Of a stretch of DNA of 64,000 nucleotides, positions 1-8,347 are shown in pieces (the stretch's first letter is position 1; every line of letters begins with the position of its first letter). A program made the position numbers and the translations under genes. This stretch comes from Desulfobacteraceae bacterium (GTDB lineage: Bacteria; Desulfobacterota; Desulfobacteria; Desulfobacterales; Desulfosalsimonadaceae), in assembly GCA_011389935.1 (NCBI GenBank), contig JAABTJ010000008.1, positions 42,548 through 106,547 of the forward strand, in the 5' to 3' direction. The notes under the pieces are model-generated. The model did no database searches and was not told the origin of the DNA. It saw nothing but the letters and a program-made list of their open reading frames with translations.

Positions 1-130
1 TAGCGGTAATTACGGTCCGTTTCTATGGAATTATATCATATACCGTGGTTGAAAATGAAGGGAAAAGGCCTTACAATAATTCTGTGCGCCCGATACCCGG
101 TTGAAAAAATGAAAATAAAGGAGATAGGTG

Positions 131-325
131 ATGCCGAAACCCGACGAAATGTTTCAGTGTCAGACAGTCAATTGCGGCTATTTCTACAATCCCGAGAAAG
201 GGGACCGAAAGGGGAAGGTGGAAAAAGGCGTCGGTTTCGATCAGTTGCCCGAAGAGTGGAAATGTCCGGTCTGCGGGGCCAGCAAAAAAGCATTCAGGCC
301 CCTGGGGGGGGAAACATCCGGATGA
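131..325 (+). CDS. Rubredoxin, CX4C variant
   Basis: A small cytoplasmic iron-sulfur electron carrier of 64 residues binding one Fe through four cysteines. Cys10 and Cys15 form the first pair (CQTVNC, spacing X4 rather than the usual X2) and Cys45/Cys48 the second (CPVC); the LPEEWKCPVCGASK stretch is typical of rubredoxins. A GTG lies directly before the ATG, but the ATG at 131 has the better-spaced Shine-Dalgarno (AAAGGAGAT at about 117-125). It sits 150 bp upstream of a ferritin-like gene on the same strand, an arrangement known from anaerobes where rubredoxin feeds electrons to rubrerythrin-type peroxidases; that pairing is inferred. Family assignment is firm. The wider first loop resembles the Rd2-type rubredoxins described in Desulfovibrio. 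Confidence 0.95.
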   Translation: MPKPDEMFQCQTVNCGYFYNPEKGDRKGKVEKGVGFDQLPEEWKCPVCGASKKAFRPLGGETSG

Positions 326-476
326 TGGCCCCACATGCCGGTTCACGACCGATATCGCGGATGGAGTATGGACAACACGGGAAAATGAATGTAGCTTGTT
401 GTACTGTGGACACAGCCGGCAGCCAGGTTCTCTGAACCTCTGGATAGCCAGAACCCGAAAAGAACAGGAGCCAACC

Positions 477-944
477 ATGGGATTTACGGATTTAACGGAA
501 ATTATCGACTTTGCCATTGAAAAGGAACAGGAAGCGGCGGATTTTTATGCCGCGGCTGCAAGGCATGAGAAAATGGCCGGATCCCGGGAAATGTTAGAAG
601 AATTTGCCGCCGAGGAGATGAAGCATAAAAAGATGCTCCAGGATCTGAAACAGGGAAGCGTAGACGAAGCCGTAAAGGGGTATCCGCTCAAGTGGATCAC
701 CGATATCAAGCGCAGTGACTACCTCACGGACATTGAATATCACCCGGGCATGAATTACAGGGAAATACTGCATCTGGCGATGAAGCGCGAGGAAAAGGCC
801 CTGGCTTTTTACAACGATGTTCTGGCCAACACCGAAGCGGAAAAGGGCAGAAAAGTCCTCAAGATCCTTTGCCAGGAAGAAGCCAGGCATAAACTGGCGC
901 TGGAATCCCTCTATGACGACTTCATGGCAGAAATGGGAGACTAG
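477..944 (+). CDS. Ferritin-like/rubrerythrin-type diiron protein
   Basis: A 155-residue all-helical protein with two diiron-type half motifs: EKEQEAADFY with EEMKH (about residues 16-54), and MKREEKALAFY with CQEEARH (about 102-140). This is the ferritin-like four-helix fold used by rubrerythrins and related peroxide or oxygen scavengers. It lacks the C-terminal rubredoxin domain of classical rubrerythrin, so the rubredoxin just upstream may serve as electron donor (inferred). The start at 477 was chosen because AGGAG lies seven bases upstream and family similarity begins there; the frame is open further upstream but reads as unrelated sequence. The stop codon is the first three bases of a palindromic repeat element. 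The exact role (peroxidase or iron storage) is not resolved. Confidence 0.85.
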   Translation: MGFTDLTEIIDFAIEKEQEAADFYAAAARHEKMAGSREMLEEFAAEEMKHKKMLQDLKQGSVDEAVKGYPLKWITDIKRSDYLTDIEYHPGMNYREILHLAMKREEKALAFYNDVLANTEAEKGRKVLKILCQEEARHKLALESLYDDFMAEMGD

Positions 945-1088
945 AACCTACCTCAAAATTGTCTTTCGGCCCAATATCTTTGTAGGCGTCTTTTTTCAAA
1001 TCCTTGAAATACTTGCGTATGTATATGGTTTGAAACAAGACGCCGCCGCGATCTTGCAACCGAAATCCGAATGTTGAGATGGGTTCTA
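942..1088. repeat. Nested-palindrome repeat, copy A
   Basis: A 147-bp element bounded by TAGAACC and GGTTCTA. The outer inverted repeat (TAGAACCTACCTCAA against TAGAACCCATCTCAA read from the other end) encloses an inner one, GGCGTCTTTTTTCAAA against TTTGAAACAAGACGCC. Copy B (52853-52998) is the same element in opposite orientation. It lies between convergent genes and supplies the stop codon of the ferritin-like gene. Confidence 0.85.
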
Positions 1089-1095
1089 CTCCCTG

Positions 1096-2277
1096 TTATT
1101 GCATGGAAAACCGCAGCAGCGCACCGGCGTGGTATTTCTGAAATTCCTCGTGCGCCGTGAATATGTGCATAATCTCCGAATTGTGAAGAATCGCTTCTCC
1201 TGCCATTCCATCGAGCAGGTCCCCGACTTCCGTCATCGACGCTCCGCAAAGGGGACAGTTTTCCTCCATGGAAGACAGTACATGGTCATCGTGGCAGATA
1301 TACCCTTTGGTTTTGTAGCCGTTTTCAATGACCAGGGTGTGCACCTGCCCTTTTCGCAACGCCCGGATGACCGGGTCGATGCCCAGTACAGCCATGTTGC
1401 CGGAGATGCTTTTTTCAAAGAGGGCGTCGATGATCCTGCGCTCATTTTCCCGCTCATATTGCGATGCGGCTTCCATAGCCGCCTTTTTCAGCTCGCTGTC
1501 CGGCAGCGTCGGATTGGCGTTGAATTCCCCGGCCAGCCTTTCTTTAAGATAGCTGTGCAGATGTCCTTTTAACCAGGGGCGATTTTTGTCGTCCGGGGTG
1601 CCGATGAGAAAACGGGTAAAATTTTTTTTTCTGAAATAATCAAAAGTTTTGTCTGCCGCGTATTTCAGGTGTTTGTGAATCTGATCCTTGATATGGCTTT
1701 CAATCCGCTTGTCTCCAAGGCCGCCATAGACCTTGCCGGCCGCCTGTCCGCCCGTTTCCGCCATGGACGCGTTGACCCGGACGCGATCCGGAACGTCGCT
1801 TTCCATGAAAACATCCGGCTGCTCCTCGAAGTCTCCCAGGTAGAGGGAAAAGAGCCTTGCATGCCGGGAATCCGCAATCAGAACAAGATACCTTTTGAAT
1901 TCATCCATCAGCGCGGTCAGGGGACGGATGTAGGGTTTCGGCTCGACAACCATCTGTCCGGGCAGGGAAACCGGCAGATGGTATTCCTGCCAGAGACCGG
2001 AAGAATCGGCAAATATTACCACCAGGCGCGTATTCTTCAGCCCCTTGAGATGGTTTCGCGCGTATTTATCGATCTGGCTGAAAAGCCGTTCAAGGTCATC
2101 GACGGCGCCCGGATCCATTTTTTCCCTGCATTCGTTTCGCGCGCTGTGAATCATGGAATGAAGCTGCATTGTATCGTCATATGGCGGGGTTACGTTTATG
2201 TAAAGACTGATCATCGGGCTGCCCGTTGTTGACTTGTATTTTGCCAGTTCTTGAAGCTGTTCATTGTAGATCAACAT
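1096..2277 (-). CDS. eRF1/aRF1-like protein (baeRF type) with GGQ loop
   Basis: A 393-residue protein related to archaeal/eukaryotic class-I release factors. The N-terminal part (about 20-130) contains the aRF1-like SLYI strand but no recognisable NIKS codon-reading loop. A middle domain starts at LVLIADSRHARLF (131-143) and carries ETGGQAAGK at 174-182, placing GGQ before a long basic helix as in eRF1 domain 2. The C-terminal domain has a zinc-ribbon-like set (Cys328, Cys341, Cys344) as in aRF1 domain 3. Bacterial members of this superfamily are known from comparative genomics and proposed to act in ribosome rescue; that role is inferred here. The start at 2277 has GGAGGA nine bases upstream. 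The gene is convergent with the ferritin-like gene and apparently monocistronic. Confidence 0.75.
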   Translation of the reverse strand: MLIYNEQLQELAKYKSTTGSPMISLYINVTPPYDDTMQLHSMIHSARNECREKMDPGAVDDLERLFSQIDKYARNHLKGLKNTRLVVIFADSSGLWQEYHLPVSLPGQMVVEPKPYIRPLTALMDEFKRYLVLIADSRHARLFSLYLGDFEEQPDVFMESDVPDRVRVNASMAETGGQAAGKVYGGLGDKRIESHIKDQIHKHLKYAADKTFDYFRKKNFTRFLIGTPDDKNRPWLKGHLHSYLKERLAGEFNANPTLPDSELKKAAMEAASQYERENERRIIDALFEKSISGNMAVLGIDPVIRALRKGQVHTLVIENGYKTKGYICHDDHVLSSMEENCPLCGASMTEVGDLLDGMAGEAILHNSEIMHIFTAHEEFQKYHAGALLRFSMQ

Positions 2278-2706
2278 ATGCTGTCCTCCTTGAGAAAACA
2301 GAAAACAAATACCATTCGCAGCCATTGGTGCGAATCCAACCGAAACGGACGCCGGCTGCTTGCCGGATGATTACAATTCTTTGCATTAATCAATAGACAT
2401 AATGATCACGATGATCTCGTTGGGGCACCCATTCTGTGGGAATATTTATCGTGTGCATACAAGAATGCGAAAATTGGTAACATGCTTGTTTTATATAAAA
2501 TTAAGGGGAGATCCGGGGCGTGTCAAGCGGGTCGGGGCGCGATGGTCCGCGCACCTGGAAAACTGCGGAAAAGCCGGGTATAGATTTTCGCGTCCCCGGA
2601 GCCATCGGCGGTTGCAAAAAGCTCGCTTCTTGTGTAACAGGGGGTGAGAAAAGTGTTGGTGATACCTTCAGGCAGTAGAACCCTTTTTTCCCACGGTAGA
2701 GGGAGG
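2278..2706. other. Divergent intergenic region
   Basis: A 429-bp gap between the divergent eRF1-like and DMT permease genes. A plausible sigma70-type promoter for the plus strand reads TTGGTA (2474-2479), 16-bp spacer, TAAAAT (2496-2501). The rest is non-coding to my reading; no RNA gene is recognised. Confidence 0.4.
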
Positions 2707-3606
2707 ATGGACAGCTTGACGCTTGCGAGACAACAGAAAGCTTACCTGTACGCCGCGTTGACGGTGTTTCTGTGGTCGACGGTGGCGTCAGCATTCAAGC
2801 TTTCCCTGCGGTATACGGACCCGCTGCAATTGCTCCTGTGGGCGGATATTGCATCGATCGCCTGTCTTGGCATAATCCTCTTTTTTTCCGGGAATTTTCG
2901 TCTTTTGCAAAAGTACACCGGAAGAGACGTGGCCGCCGCAGCCGGGCTCGGCATCCTGAATCCCTTTTTATACTATATCATCCTGTTTTCCGCCTATGAT
3001 CTCCTTCCGGCCCAGGTGGCGCAGCCGTTGAATTATACATGGGCCATCACCCTCACCCTGCTATCCATCCCCCTTCTCAAGCAAAAAATCGGAATCCGGG
3101 ATGCAGCGGCGATCCTGATAAGCTATTTCGGGGTGGTCCTTATTGCCACCTATGGCAGGCCCTTTTCGTTGGAATTTTCGAGTATTCCCGGCGTGGTCCT
3201 GGCCCTGGGCAGCACCGTGATCTGGTCCTTGTACTGGATTTTCAACACCCGGGACAGGCATGATCCGGTTGCCGGACTGTTTTTGAACTTCGTGTTTGCG
3301 CTGCCGCCGATACTTGTTGCCTGTTTTGTGTTTTCAAGCCCATGGCCCATACCCCTGTACGGGCTGGCGGGGGCTTTCTACGTGGGGGTTTTTGAGATGG
3401 GCATCGCCTTTGTTTTGTGGCTGAAGGCCATGAAACTCACAGTGTCCGCGGCAAAAATAAGCACCCTGATCTTTTTTTCCCCGTTTCTGTCTCTGGTTTT
3501 TATATCCTTTCTGGTAGGGGAAGATATCCGCGTCTCCACCATTATCGGCCTGCTGTTCATTGTTGCGGGGAATGCCCTTCAAAAAACCGGCGGCAATTTA
3601 GGTTGA
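2707..3606 (+). CDS. EamA/DMT-family permease
   Basis: An inner-membrane protein of about 299 residues with ten hydrophobic segments in two repeated halves, the architecture of drug/metabolite transporters (EamA). Recognisable features are the N-terminal YAALTVFLWSTVASAFK segment and the mid-protein repeat beginning SIPGVVLALGSTVIWSLYW. Such proteins export or import small metabolites; the substrate cannot be read from sequence. The start is uncertain: ATG at 2707 directly follows GGGAGG, so TTG at 2716, nine bases after GGAGG, is an alternative, and an upstream start at 2644 adds an unconvincing polar stretch. It precedes the branched-chain amino-acid transporter operon by 115 bp, and a promoter for that operon overlaps its stop codon. 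Confidence 0.85.
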   Translation: MDSLTLARQQKAYLYAALTVFLWSTVASAFKLSLRYTDPLQLLLWADIASIACLGIILFFSGNFRLLQKYTGRDVAAAAGLGILNPFLYYIILFSAYDLLPAQVAQPLNYTWAITLTLLSIPLLKQKIGIRDAAAILISYFGVVLIATYGRPFSLEFSSIPGVVLALGSTVIWSLYWIFNTRDRHDPVAGLFLNFVFALPPILVACFVFSSPWPIPLYGLAGAFYVGVFEMGIAFVLWLKAMKLTVSAAKISTLIFFSPFLSLVFISFLVGEDIRVSTIIGLLFIVAGNALQKTGGNLG

Positions 3607-3631
3607 CGAGAGCGCTTCGTTTCGATATTAG
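3603..3631 (+). promoter_or_regulatory. Candidate sigma70 promoter of the liv-type operon
   Basis: TTGACG (3603-3608), a 17-bp spacer and TATTAG (3626-3631) match the -35/-10 pattern at optimal spacing. It overlaps the stop codon of the DMT permease gene and lies about 90 bp before the start of the binding-protein gene. Confidence 0.5.
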
Positions 3632-3720
3632 AATTTATTGCGTCGAATTGATCGGAAAACAGGCCCATGACAATGATGTGCCGATGTTTTCGCCCCTTTT
3701 TAAAAATCAAGGAGAATAAT

Positions 3721-4842
3721 ATGAAAAAAATCGTGTTGATGCTCATTGCCGCCACTTTTCTGTTTGCCGGCCCCGCTGTTTCTGCAGAGACGATTAAAAT
3801 CGGCCTGATGTGCCCGCTTACCGGCTCCTGGGCGAGCGAAGGCAAGGACATGCGGCAGATCGTGGAACTTCTGGCCGGTCAGGTAAATGAACAGGGCGGG
3901 CTGCTCGGGAAGGAAGTCGAAATCGTGGTGGCCGATGATGGCGGCGATCCCAGAACAGCGGCCCTGGCTGCGCAAAGGCTTGCTTCGAGAGGCATTGTCG
4001 GCGTGATAGGAACCTATGGCTCTTCGGTTACGGAGGCGTCCCAGAACATTTATGCAGCCACGAATACCCTTCAGATCGCAAATGGTTCCACGTCGGTGCG
4101 CCTGACGGAAAAAGGTCTGCCGTATTTCTTCCGCACCTGCCCCCGCGACGACGAGCAGGGGCGAGTGGCGGTCAAGAGCATGCTGGAAAAGGGATATAAA
4201 AGGATTGCCATTCTTCATGATTCAACCACCTATGCAAAGGGACTTGCAGAAGAGGCGAGAGGGCTGCTGGCCGATGAAGCCGCAGAGATTGTTTTCTTTG
4301 ATGCCCTGACGCCCGGAGAGCAGGATTATACGACCATACTGACCCAGATCCGGCGGGACAACCCGGACGTGGTGTTCTTTACCGGGTATTACCCGGAAGC
4401 CGGTATGCTCCTGCGTCAGAAGATGGAAATGGGGCTGGATGTACCGTTTATCGGCGGTGATGCCAACAACAACCCCGACCTGGTCAAGATCGCCGGTACC
4501 CGCGCTGCAGAAGGTTTCCGGTTCCTCTCCCCGCCGGTGCCGCAGGATCTGCCTTCTCCTGTAGCGCAGGATTTTCTGGCGGCTTACATTGAAAAATACG
4601 GCCAGGCACCGGGATCTATCTGGGCGGTCCTGGCGGGCGACGGCTTTCGGGTTCTCGCAAAGGCGATCGAGGAAACAAACAGCACTGAAACCGAAGCTAT
4701 TGCCGACTACCTTAAGAACGAATTGCAGGCATTTCCCGGACTGACCGGAATGATCGATTTCGACCAGAAGGGGGATCGCATCGGCGATGTATACAGGGTT
4801 TACGAGGTGGACGCGGACGGAAATTTCATCCTGCAGAAGTAG
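3721..4842 (+). CDS. Branched-chain amino-acid type ABC transporter, substrate-binding protein
   Basis: A 373-residue periplasmic binding protein of the Leu/Ile/Val (LivK) type I fold. Residues 1-22 are a signal peptide with a VSA-E cleavage site; it is not a lipoprotein. The mature start ETIKIGLMCPLTGSWASEG is the family's ligand-binding opening, followed by GGLLGKEVEIVVADDGGDP and the GVIGTYGSS region. The start at 3721 has AAGGAG eight bases upstream. It is the first gene of a five-gene operon in which the permeases and ATPases follow in the usual order. The ligand may be an amino acid, amide, urea or short aromatic acid; the family is broad and the sequence alone does not decide. Confidence 0.92.
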   Translation: MKKIVLMLIAATFLFAGPAVSAETIKIGLMCPLTGSWASEGKDMRQIVELLAGQVNEQGGLLGKEVEIVVADDGGDPRTAALAAQRLASRGIVGVIGTYGSSVTEASQNIYAATNTLQIANGSTSVRLTEKGLPYFFRTCPRDDEQGRVAVKSMLEKGYKRIAILHDSTTYAKGLAEEARGLLADEAAEIVFFDALTPGEQDYTTILTQIRRDNPDVVFFTGYYPEAGMLLRQKMEMGLDVPFIGGDANNNPDLVKIAGTRAAEGFRFLSPPVPQDLPSPVAQDFLAAYIEKYGQAPGSIWAVLAGDGFRVLAKAIEETNSTETEAIADYLKNELQAFPGLTGMIDFDQKGDRIGDVYRVYEVDADGNFILQK

Positions 4843-4894
4843 CGCTGAAAAATCAACCGCGGTGCCCATGTAAAGCGGGACGAAATCGTTACAA

Positions 4895-4939
4895 GATGAC
4901 GCCGGCAGCCGTCTCCCGGACGCATTTGCCGGCGTCATC
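4895..4939 (+). promoter_or_regulatory. Intercistronic stem-loop after the binding-protein gene
   Basis: A perfect 13-bp stem, GATGACGCCGGCA (4895-4907) with TGCCGGCGTCATC (4927-4939), around a 19-nt loop and without a following T run. Stable hairpins at this position in binding-protein operons are known to protect the upstream mRNA and raise binding-protein output over the permeases; that role is inferred here. Confidence 0.6.
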
Positions 4940-4965
4940 AACCTTACCCGGAAAAGACAATACCT

Positions 4966-5871
4966 ATGGAGCAATTTTTCACGCAACTCACCAACGGGCT
5001 TGCCGTGGGGGGAATTTATGCGCTTATTGCCCTTGGATACACCATGGTATACGGGGTGCTCAAGCTCATTAATTTCGCCCATGGAGACCTGTTCACCATC
5101 GGCGCCTACCTGGGGCTGACGCTGCTTGCATCCCTGGGGTTGACCGGCAACGTGGGTACGGCGGGCGGTATTTTCTTCCTTGTACTGATGGTCATGGGGT
5201 TGGTGGGGGTTATTGGCATTCTTTTGGACCGGGCGGCCTACAAGCCGCTGCGCACCTCCCCGAGACTTTCAGCAGTGGTTTCCGCCCTGGGGGCGTCGAT
5301 CGTTTTTTCCAACACCATTATGCTCGTTTACGGCCCCAGTCCGAGGGTCTATCCCCAGGGGCTTTTACCGACTCACGTGTTTTACGTGTTCGGGCTGCCT
5401 GTACCCATCATGCGCATTATCATTCTTGCCACCTCCCTTGTCCTGATGATCGGCCTTTACCTGTTCATCCAGAAGACAAGAACGGGGACGGCCATCAGGG
5501 CCGCGGCAATAGACCAGGGCGCCGCCCGGCTCATGGGCATCAACGTGGACCGGGTCATCATGCTGGTTTTTTTCATCGGCCCCGCCCTGGGGGGTGCCGC
5601 CGGGGTGATGGTCGGCCTTCATTACGGCCAGATCAATTTCACCATGGGGTGGATATACGGGCTCAAAGCCTTTACCGCCGCCATCCTGGGCGGCATCGGC
5701 AACATTCCGGGCGCTATGGTCGGCGGATTGCTGCTGGGCGTGATCGAGTCCATGGGTGCGGCGTATATCTCCAATGCATGGAAGGACGCCATCGCTTTTT
5801 TCGTGCTGATATTGATCCTGATCATTCGCCCCACCGGCCTGCTCGGGGAACGCGTGGCGGAAAAGATATGA
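4966..5871 (+). CDS. livH: Branched-chain amino-acid type ABC permease, LivH-like
   Basis: A 301-residue inner-membrane permease, one half of the translocation channel. It begins FFTQLTNGLAVGGIYALIALGYTMVYGVLKLINFAHGD-type sequence, the diagnostic LivH N-terminus, and has about eight hydrophobic segments. The cytoplasmic loop that contacts the ATPase includes AIRAAAIDQGAARLMGINVDR (about 176-196). It ends overlapping the next permease gene by four bases (ATGA), showing translational coupling. Subunit identity is firm; the transported substrate is unknown. Confidence 0.93.
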   Translation: MEQFFTQLTNGLAVGGIYALIALGYTMVYGVLKLINFAHGDLFTIGAYLGLTLLASLGLTGNVGTAGGIFFLVLMVMGLVGVIGILLDRAAYKPLRTSPRLSAVVSALGASIVFSNTIMLVYGPSPRVYPQGLLPTHVFYVFGLPVPIMRIIILATSLVLMIGLYLFIQKTRTGTAIRAAAIDQGAARLMGINVDRVIMLVFFIGPALGGAAGVMVGLHYGQINFTMGWIYGLKAFTAAILGGIGNIPGAMVGGLLLGVIESMGAAYISNAWKDAIAFFVLILILIIRPTGLLGERVAEKI

Positions 5872-6848
5872 GTGTATCCGGAAACAACATACGAATCGGG
5901 CTGTATGCGGCCGTTGCTGTCTGCTGGGTTGCGGCGCCGTTTTTTTTGGACAACTACCAGACGGATGTGCTCAACAATATCGCTATTTACGCCCTGCTGG
6001 GCCTTTCCCTGAACATCATATTGGGCTACGGCGGGATGTTTCACATGGGGCACGCGGCATTTTTCGCCATCGGCGCGTACACGACCGCCATTATGAATAC
6101 GTCCTGGGGCATTCCCGTGCTCTGGCTGCTGCCGCTGTCCGGGATCACCGCCGGCGTGTTCGCCCTGGTGGTGGCCCGCCCCATCATTCACCTCCGCGGC
6201 GATTACCTGCTCATCGTGACGATCGGCATGGTGGAGATCGTGAGAATCGCCCTGGTAAACAATATTTTCGGGATCACAGGGGGGCCCAACGGCATTTTCG
6301 GCATTGCCAGTCCGCAGGTTTTCGGATACCCGATCAACGGCATCGTCCATCCGGCGCATTATTTTTATTTGCTCACGGTTTTTATCGCCTTCACCATCGC
6401 CGTGTTTTACCTCCTGGAGCATTCCCGGTACGGTCGCGCGCTCAAATATTTGTGTTCCGACAGTGTTGCCGCCGAAGGAAGCGGTATCGATACATCCGGG
6501 TACAAGCTGTCGGCGTTCGTCATAGGGGCCTTCTGGGCGGGCATGGTCGGCAACCTGTATGCGGGTAAAATTACGTTTATCTCCCCGGAATCGTTTTCCT
6601 TCTGGGAGTCGGTGGTGATGTTCATGATCGTGATTCTCGGCGGCGCCGGCAGTATCCCCGGCGTTTTGCTGGGGGCCATTCTGATTATCGGCCTGCCCGA
6701 GTTCTTCCAGGAGCTCCAGCAGTACCGGCTGCTCATTTTTGGCATCGCCCTTGTGGCAATGATGATATTCCGGCCGCAGGGGGTTCTGCCGCCGAAACCG
6801 CACACCTATCCCGTGGACAAAATCGACGAGAAAGAGGTGGCCCTGTGA
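5868..6848 (+). CDS. livM: Branched-chain amino-acid type ABC permease, LivM-like
   Basis: A 326-residue second permease subunit. The ATG at 5868 overlaps the LivH stop (ATGA). The sequence NIAIYALLGLSLNIILGYGGMFHMGHAAFFAIGAY is characteristic of LivM, and the ATPase-contact loop SRYGRALKYLCSDSVAAEGSG lies in the middle of the protein, followed by the conserved FISPESFSFWESVVMFMIVILGGAGSIPG region. It ends with a four-base overlap (GTGA) with the LivG gene. No frame disruption is seen. It should pair with the LivH-like subunit in the membrane. Confidence 0.93.
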   Translation: MSVSGNNIRIGLYAAVAVCWVAAPFFLDNYQTDVLNNIAIYALLGLSLNIILGYGGMFHMGHAAFFAIGAYTTAIMNTSWGIPVLWLLPLSGITAGVFALVVARPIIHLRGDYLLIVTIGMVEIVRIALVNNIFGITGGPNGIFGIASPQVFGYPINGIVHPAHYFYLLTVFIAFTIAVFYLLEHSRYGRALKYLCSDSVAAEGSGIDTSGYKLSAFVIGAFWAGMVGNLYAGKITFISPESFSFWESVVMFMIVILGGAGSIPGVLLGAILIIGLPEFFQELQQYRLLIFGIALVAMMIFRPQGVLPPKPHTYPVDKIDEKEVAL

Positions 6849-7615
6849 GCCTGCTGCGCGTTGAAAATGTGGTGAAATTTTTCGGGGGGCTCATGGCCGT
6901 TGGCAACGTGTCCTTTGACGTGCCCGAAGGCTGCGTTTACGGGCTGATCGGTCCCAACGGCGCGGGGAAAACGACGGTGTTCAACCTGATCACGGGCAAC
7001 TATAAGCTCAACAAGGGGAACATCGTTTTTAAGGGGGAAAACATTACCGGTATGTTGACCCCCCGTGTCGTTGCCCTGGGTATTGCCCGAACCTTCCAGA
7101 ATATCCGTCTTTTTTCAAACATGTCCGTATTGGAAAACGTCCTGGCCGGATATCACTGCCGGATGAAGTCCGGGGCCCTTGCCGCCATGCTTCGGCTCCC
7201 GAAACAGCGTGCCGAAGAGCGCCGCGCCATCGGAAAAGCCATTGCGGAGCTGCGGTTTGTGGGGCTTGAGGCGGAGGCTGAAAACCTGGCAAGAAACCTT
7301 TCCTACGGGAACCAGCGGCTTCTGGAAATCGCCCGGGCATTGGCGTCCGATCCCGCGCTGATTATCCTGGACGAGCCGGCCGGCGGGATGAACGAATATG
7401 AGACAACGGCGCTGGTCGATCTGATCGAGCGCATTCGGGCCCGCGGCATCACCGTGATGCTGATTGAGCATGACATGAGCCTGGTCATGCGGGCATGCGA
7501 GTATATTGTCGTGCTGGAGCACGGCAAGAAAATCGCCGAAGGATCGCCGGAGGTCATAAAAGCGGATCCGAAAGTGATCGAAGCGTACCTGGGCAGTGAC
7601 GATGATGAAATATAA
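6845..7615 (+). CDS. livG: ABC transporter ATP-binding protein, LivG-like
   Basis: A 256-residue cytoplasmic ATPase starting with GTG, overlapping the LivM stop. Walker A is GPNGAGKT (36-43), the signature is LSYGNQRLLEIARAL and Walker B is ALIILDEPAGG. The IARTFQNIRLFSNMSVLENV stretch and the C-terminal tail SPEVIKADPKVIEAYLG are typical of LivG subunits, which drive the two permeases together with LivF. The signature motif has YGNQ instead of GGQQ, common in this subfamily. The gene is followed 15 bases later by LivF. Confidence 0.93.
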   Translation: MSLLRVENVVKFFGGLMAVGNVSFDVPEGCVYGLIGPNGAGKTTVFNLITGNYKLNKGNIVFKGENITGMLTPRVVALGIARTFQNIRLFSNMSVLENVLAGYHCRMKSGALAAMLRLPKQRAEERRAIGKAIAELRFVGLEAEAENLARNLSYGNQRLLEIARALASDPALIILDEPAGGMNEYETTALVDLIERIRARGITVMLIEHDMSLVMRACEYIVVLEHGKKIAEGSPEVIKADPKVIEAYLGSDDDEI

Positions 7616-7630
7616 GAGTTTGATTTTACA

Positions 7631-8347
7631 ATGATTCTTGACGTTCGTAACCTGCAGGTCAAATATGGAAATGTCAAGGTGCTGCACGGCATCAATCTTG
7701 CCGTCAAGCCCGGAGAGATCGTTTGCGTATTGGGCGCGAACGGTGCGGGCAAATCTACTACCCTGAACACGATCTGCGGACTGGTGCGGCCGTCGTCGGG
7801 GGAGATCCTCTTTGACGGAAAACCCATCCAGCGGCTTACCGCTTTTAAGATCGTGGAACAAAAGATTACCCAGGCACCGGAAGGGCGCCGGGTTTTCGGA
7901 ACGCTTACCGTCCAGGAAAATCTTGATCTCGGTGCGTTTACGTCGAAAAACCGCGACCGTGTGCAAAAAAGCCTGAAATGGATTTTTGAGCTGTTTCCGC
8001 GCCTTGCCGAAAGGCGCAGCCAGCTTGCCGGAACACTTTCCGGCGGGGAACAGCAGATGCTCGCCATCGGCCGGGCTTTGATGTCCAATCCCCGCCTTTT
8101 GCTCCTTGATGAACCCAGCCTGGGGCTTGCCCCGGTTCTGGCGAGGCAGATTTTTAAAACCATTCGGGAAATCAACGAATCCGGTGTTACGGTGATCCTG
8201 GTGGAACAAAACGCCCGTATTGCATTGAAGCTGGCCCACCGCGGCTACGTGATGGAACTCGGAAAAATCGTGATGGAAGATACCGCGTCCGCCCTGCTGG
8301 AAAACCCGGATGTGGTGCAGGCATATCTCGGGGGAGCCGGCGCATAA
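7631..8347 (+). CDS. livF: ABC transporter ATP-binding protein, LivF-like
   Basis: A 238-residue ATPase, the second energising subunit. Walker A is GANGAGKS (35-42); the Q-loop region reads ITQAPEGRRVFGTLTVQENL, diagnostic of LivF; signature LSGGEQQMLAIGRAL and Walker B LLLLDEPSLGL are intact. It ends with AYLGGAGA. It closes the five-gene operon; downstream a loose inverted repeat (GCCGTCTT 8459-8466, AAGACGGC 8486-8493) without a T run could act as a weak terminator. Catalytic motifs are complete. Confidence 0.93.
   Translation: MILDVRNLQVKYGNVKVLHGINLAVKPGEIVCVLGANGAGKSTTLNTICGLVRPSSGEILFDGKPIQRLTAFKIVEQKITQAPEGRRVFGTLTVQENLDLGAFTSKNRDRVQKSLKWIFELFPRLAERRSQLAGTLSGGEQQMLAIGRALMSNPRLLLLDEPSLGLAPVLARQIFKTIREINESGVTVILVEQNARIALKLAHRGYVMELGKIVMEDTASALLENPDVVQAYLGGAGA

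Noticed and set aside
942..1088. Reading the palindromic repeats as integron attC sites
   Set aside because: They are imperfect palindromes of the right size, but the GTTRRRY/RYYYAAC core sites are not present consistently, they are not in a cassette array, and no integron integrase is seen.
5622..6803. Long open frame antisense to the LivM gene (393 codons)
   Set aside because: It mirrors a clear permease gene, its protein is rich in His, Asp and Gln without any recognisable domain, and its openness follows from codon bias on the other strand.
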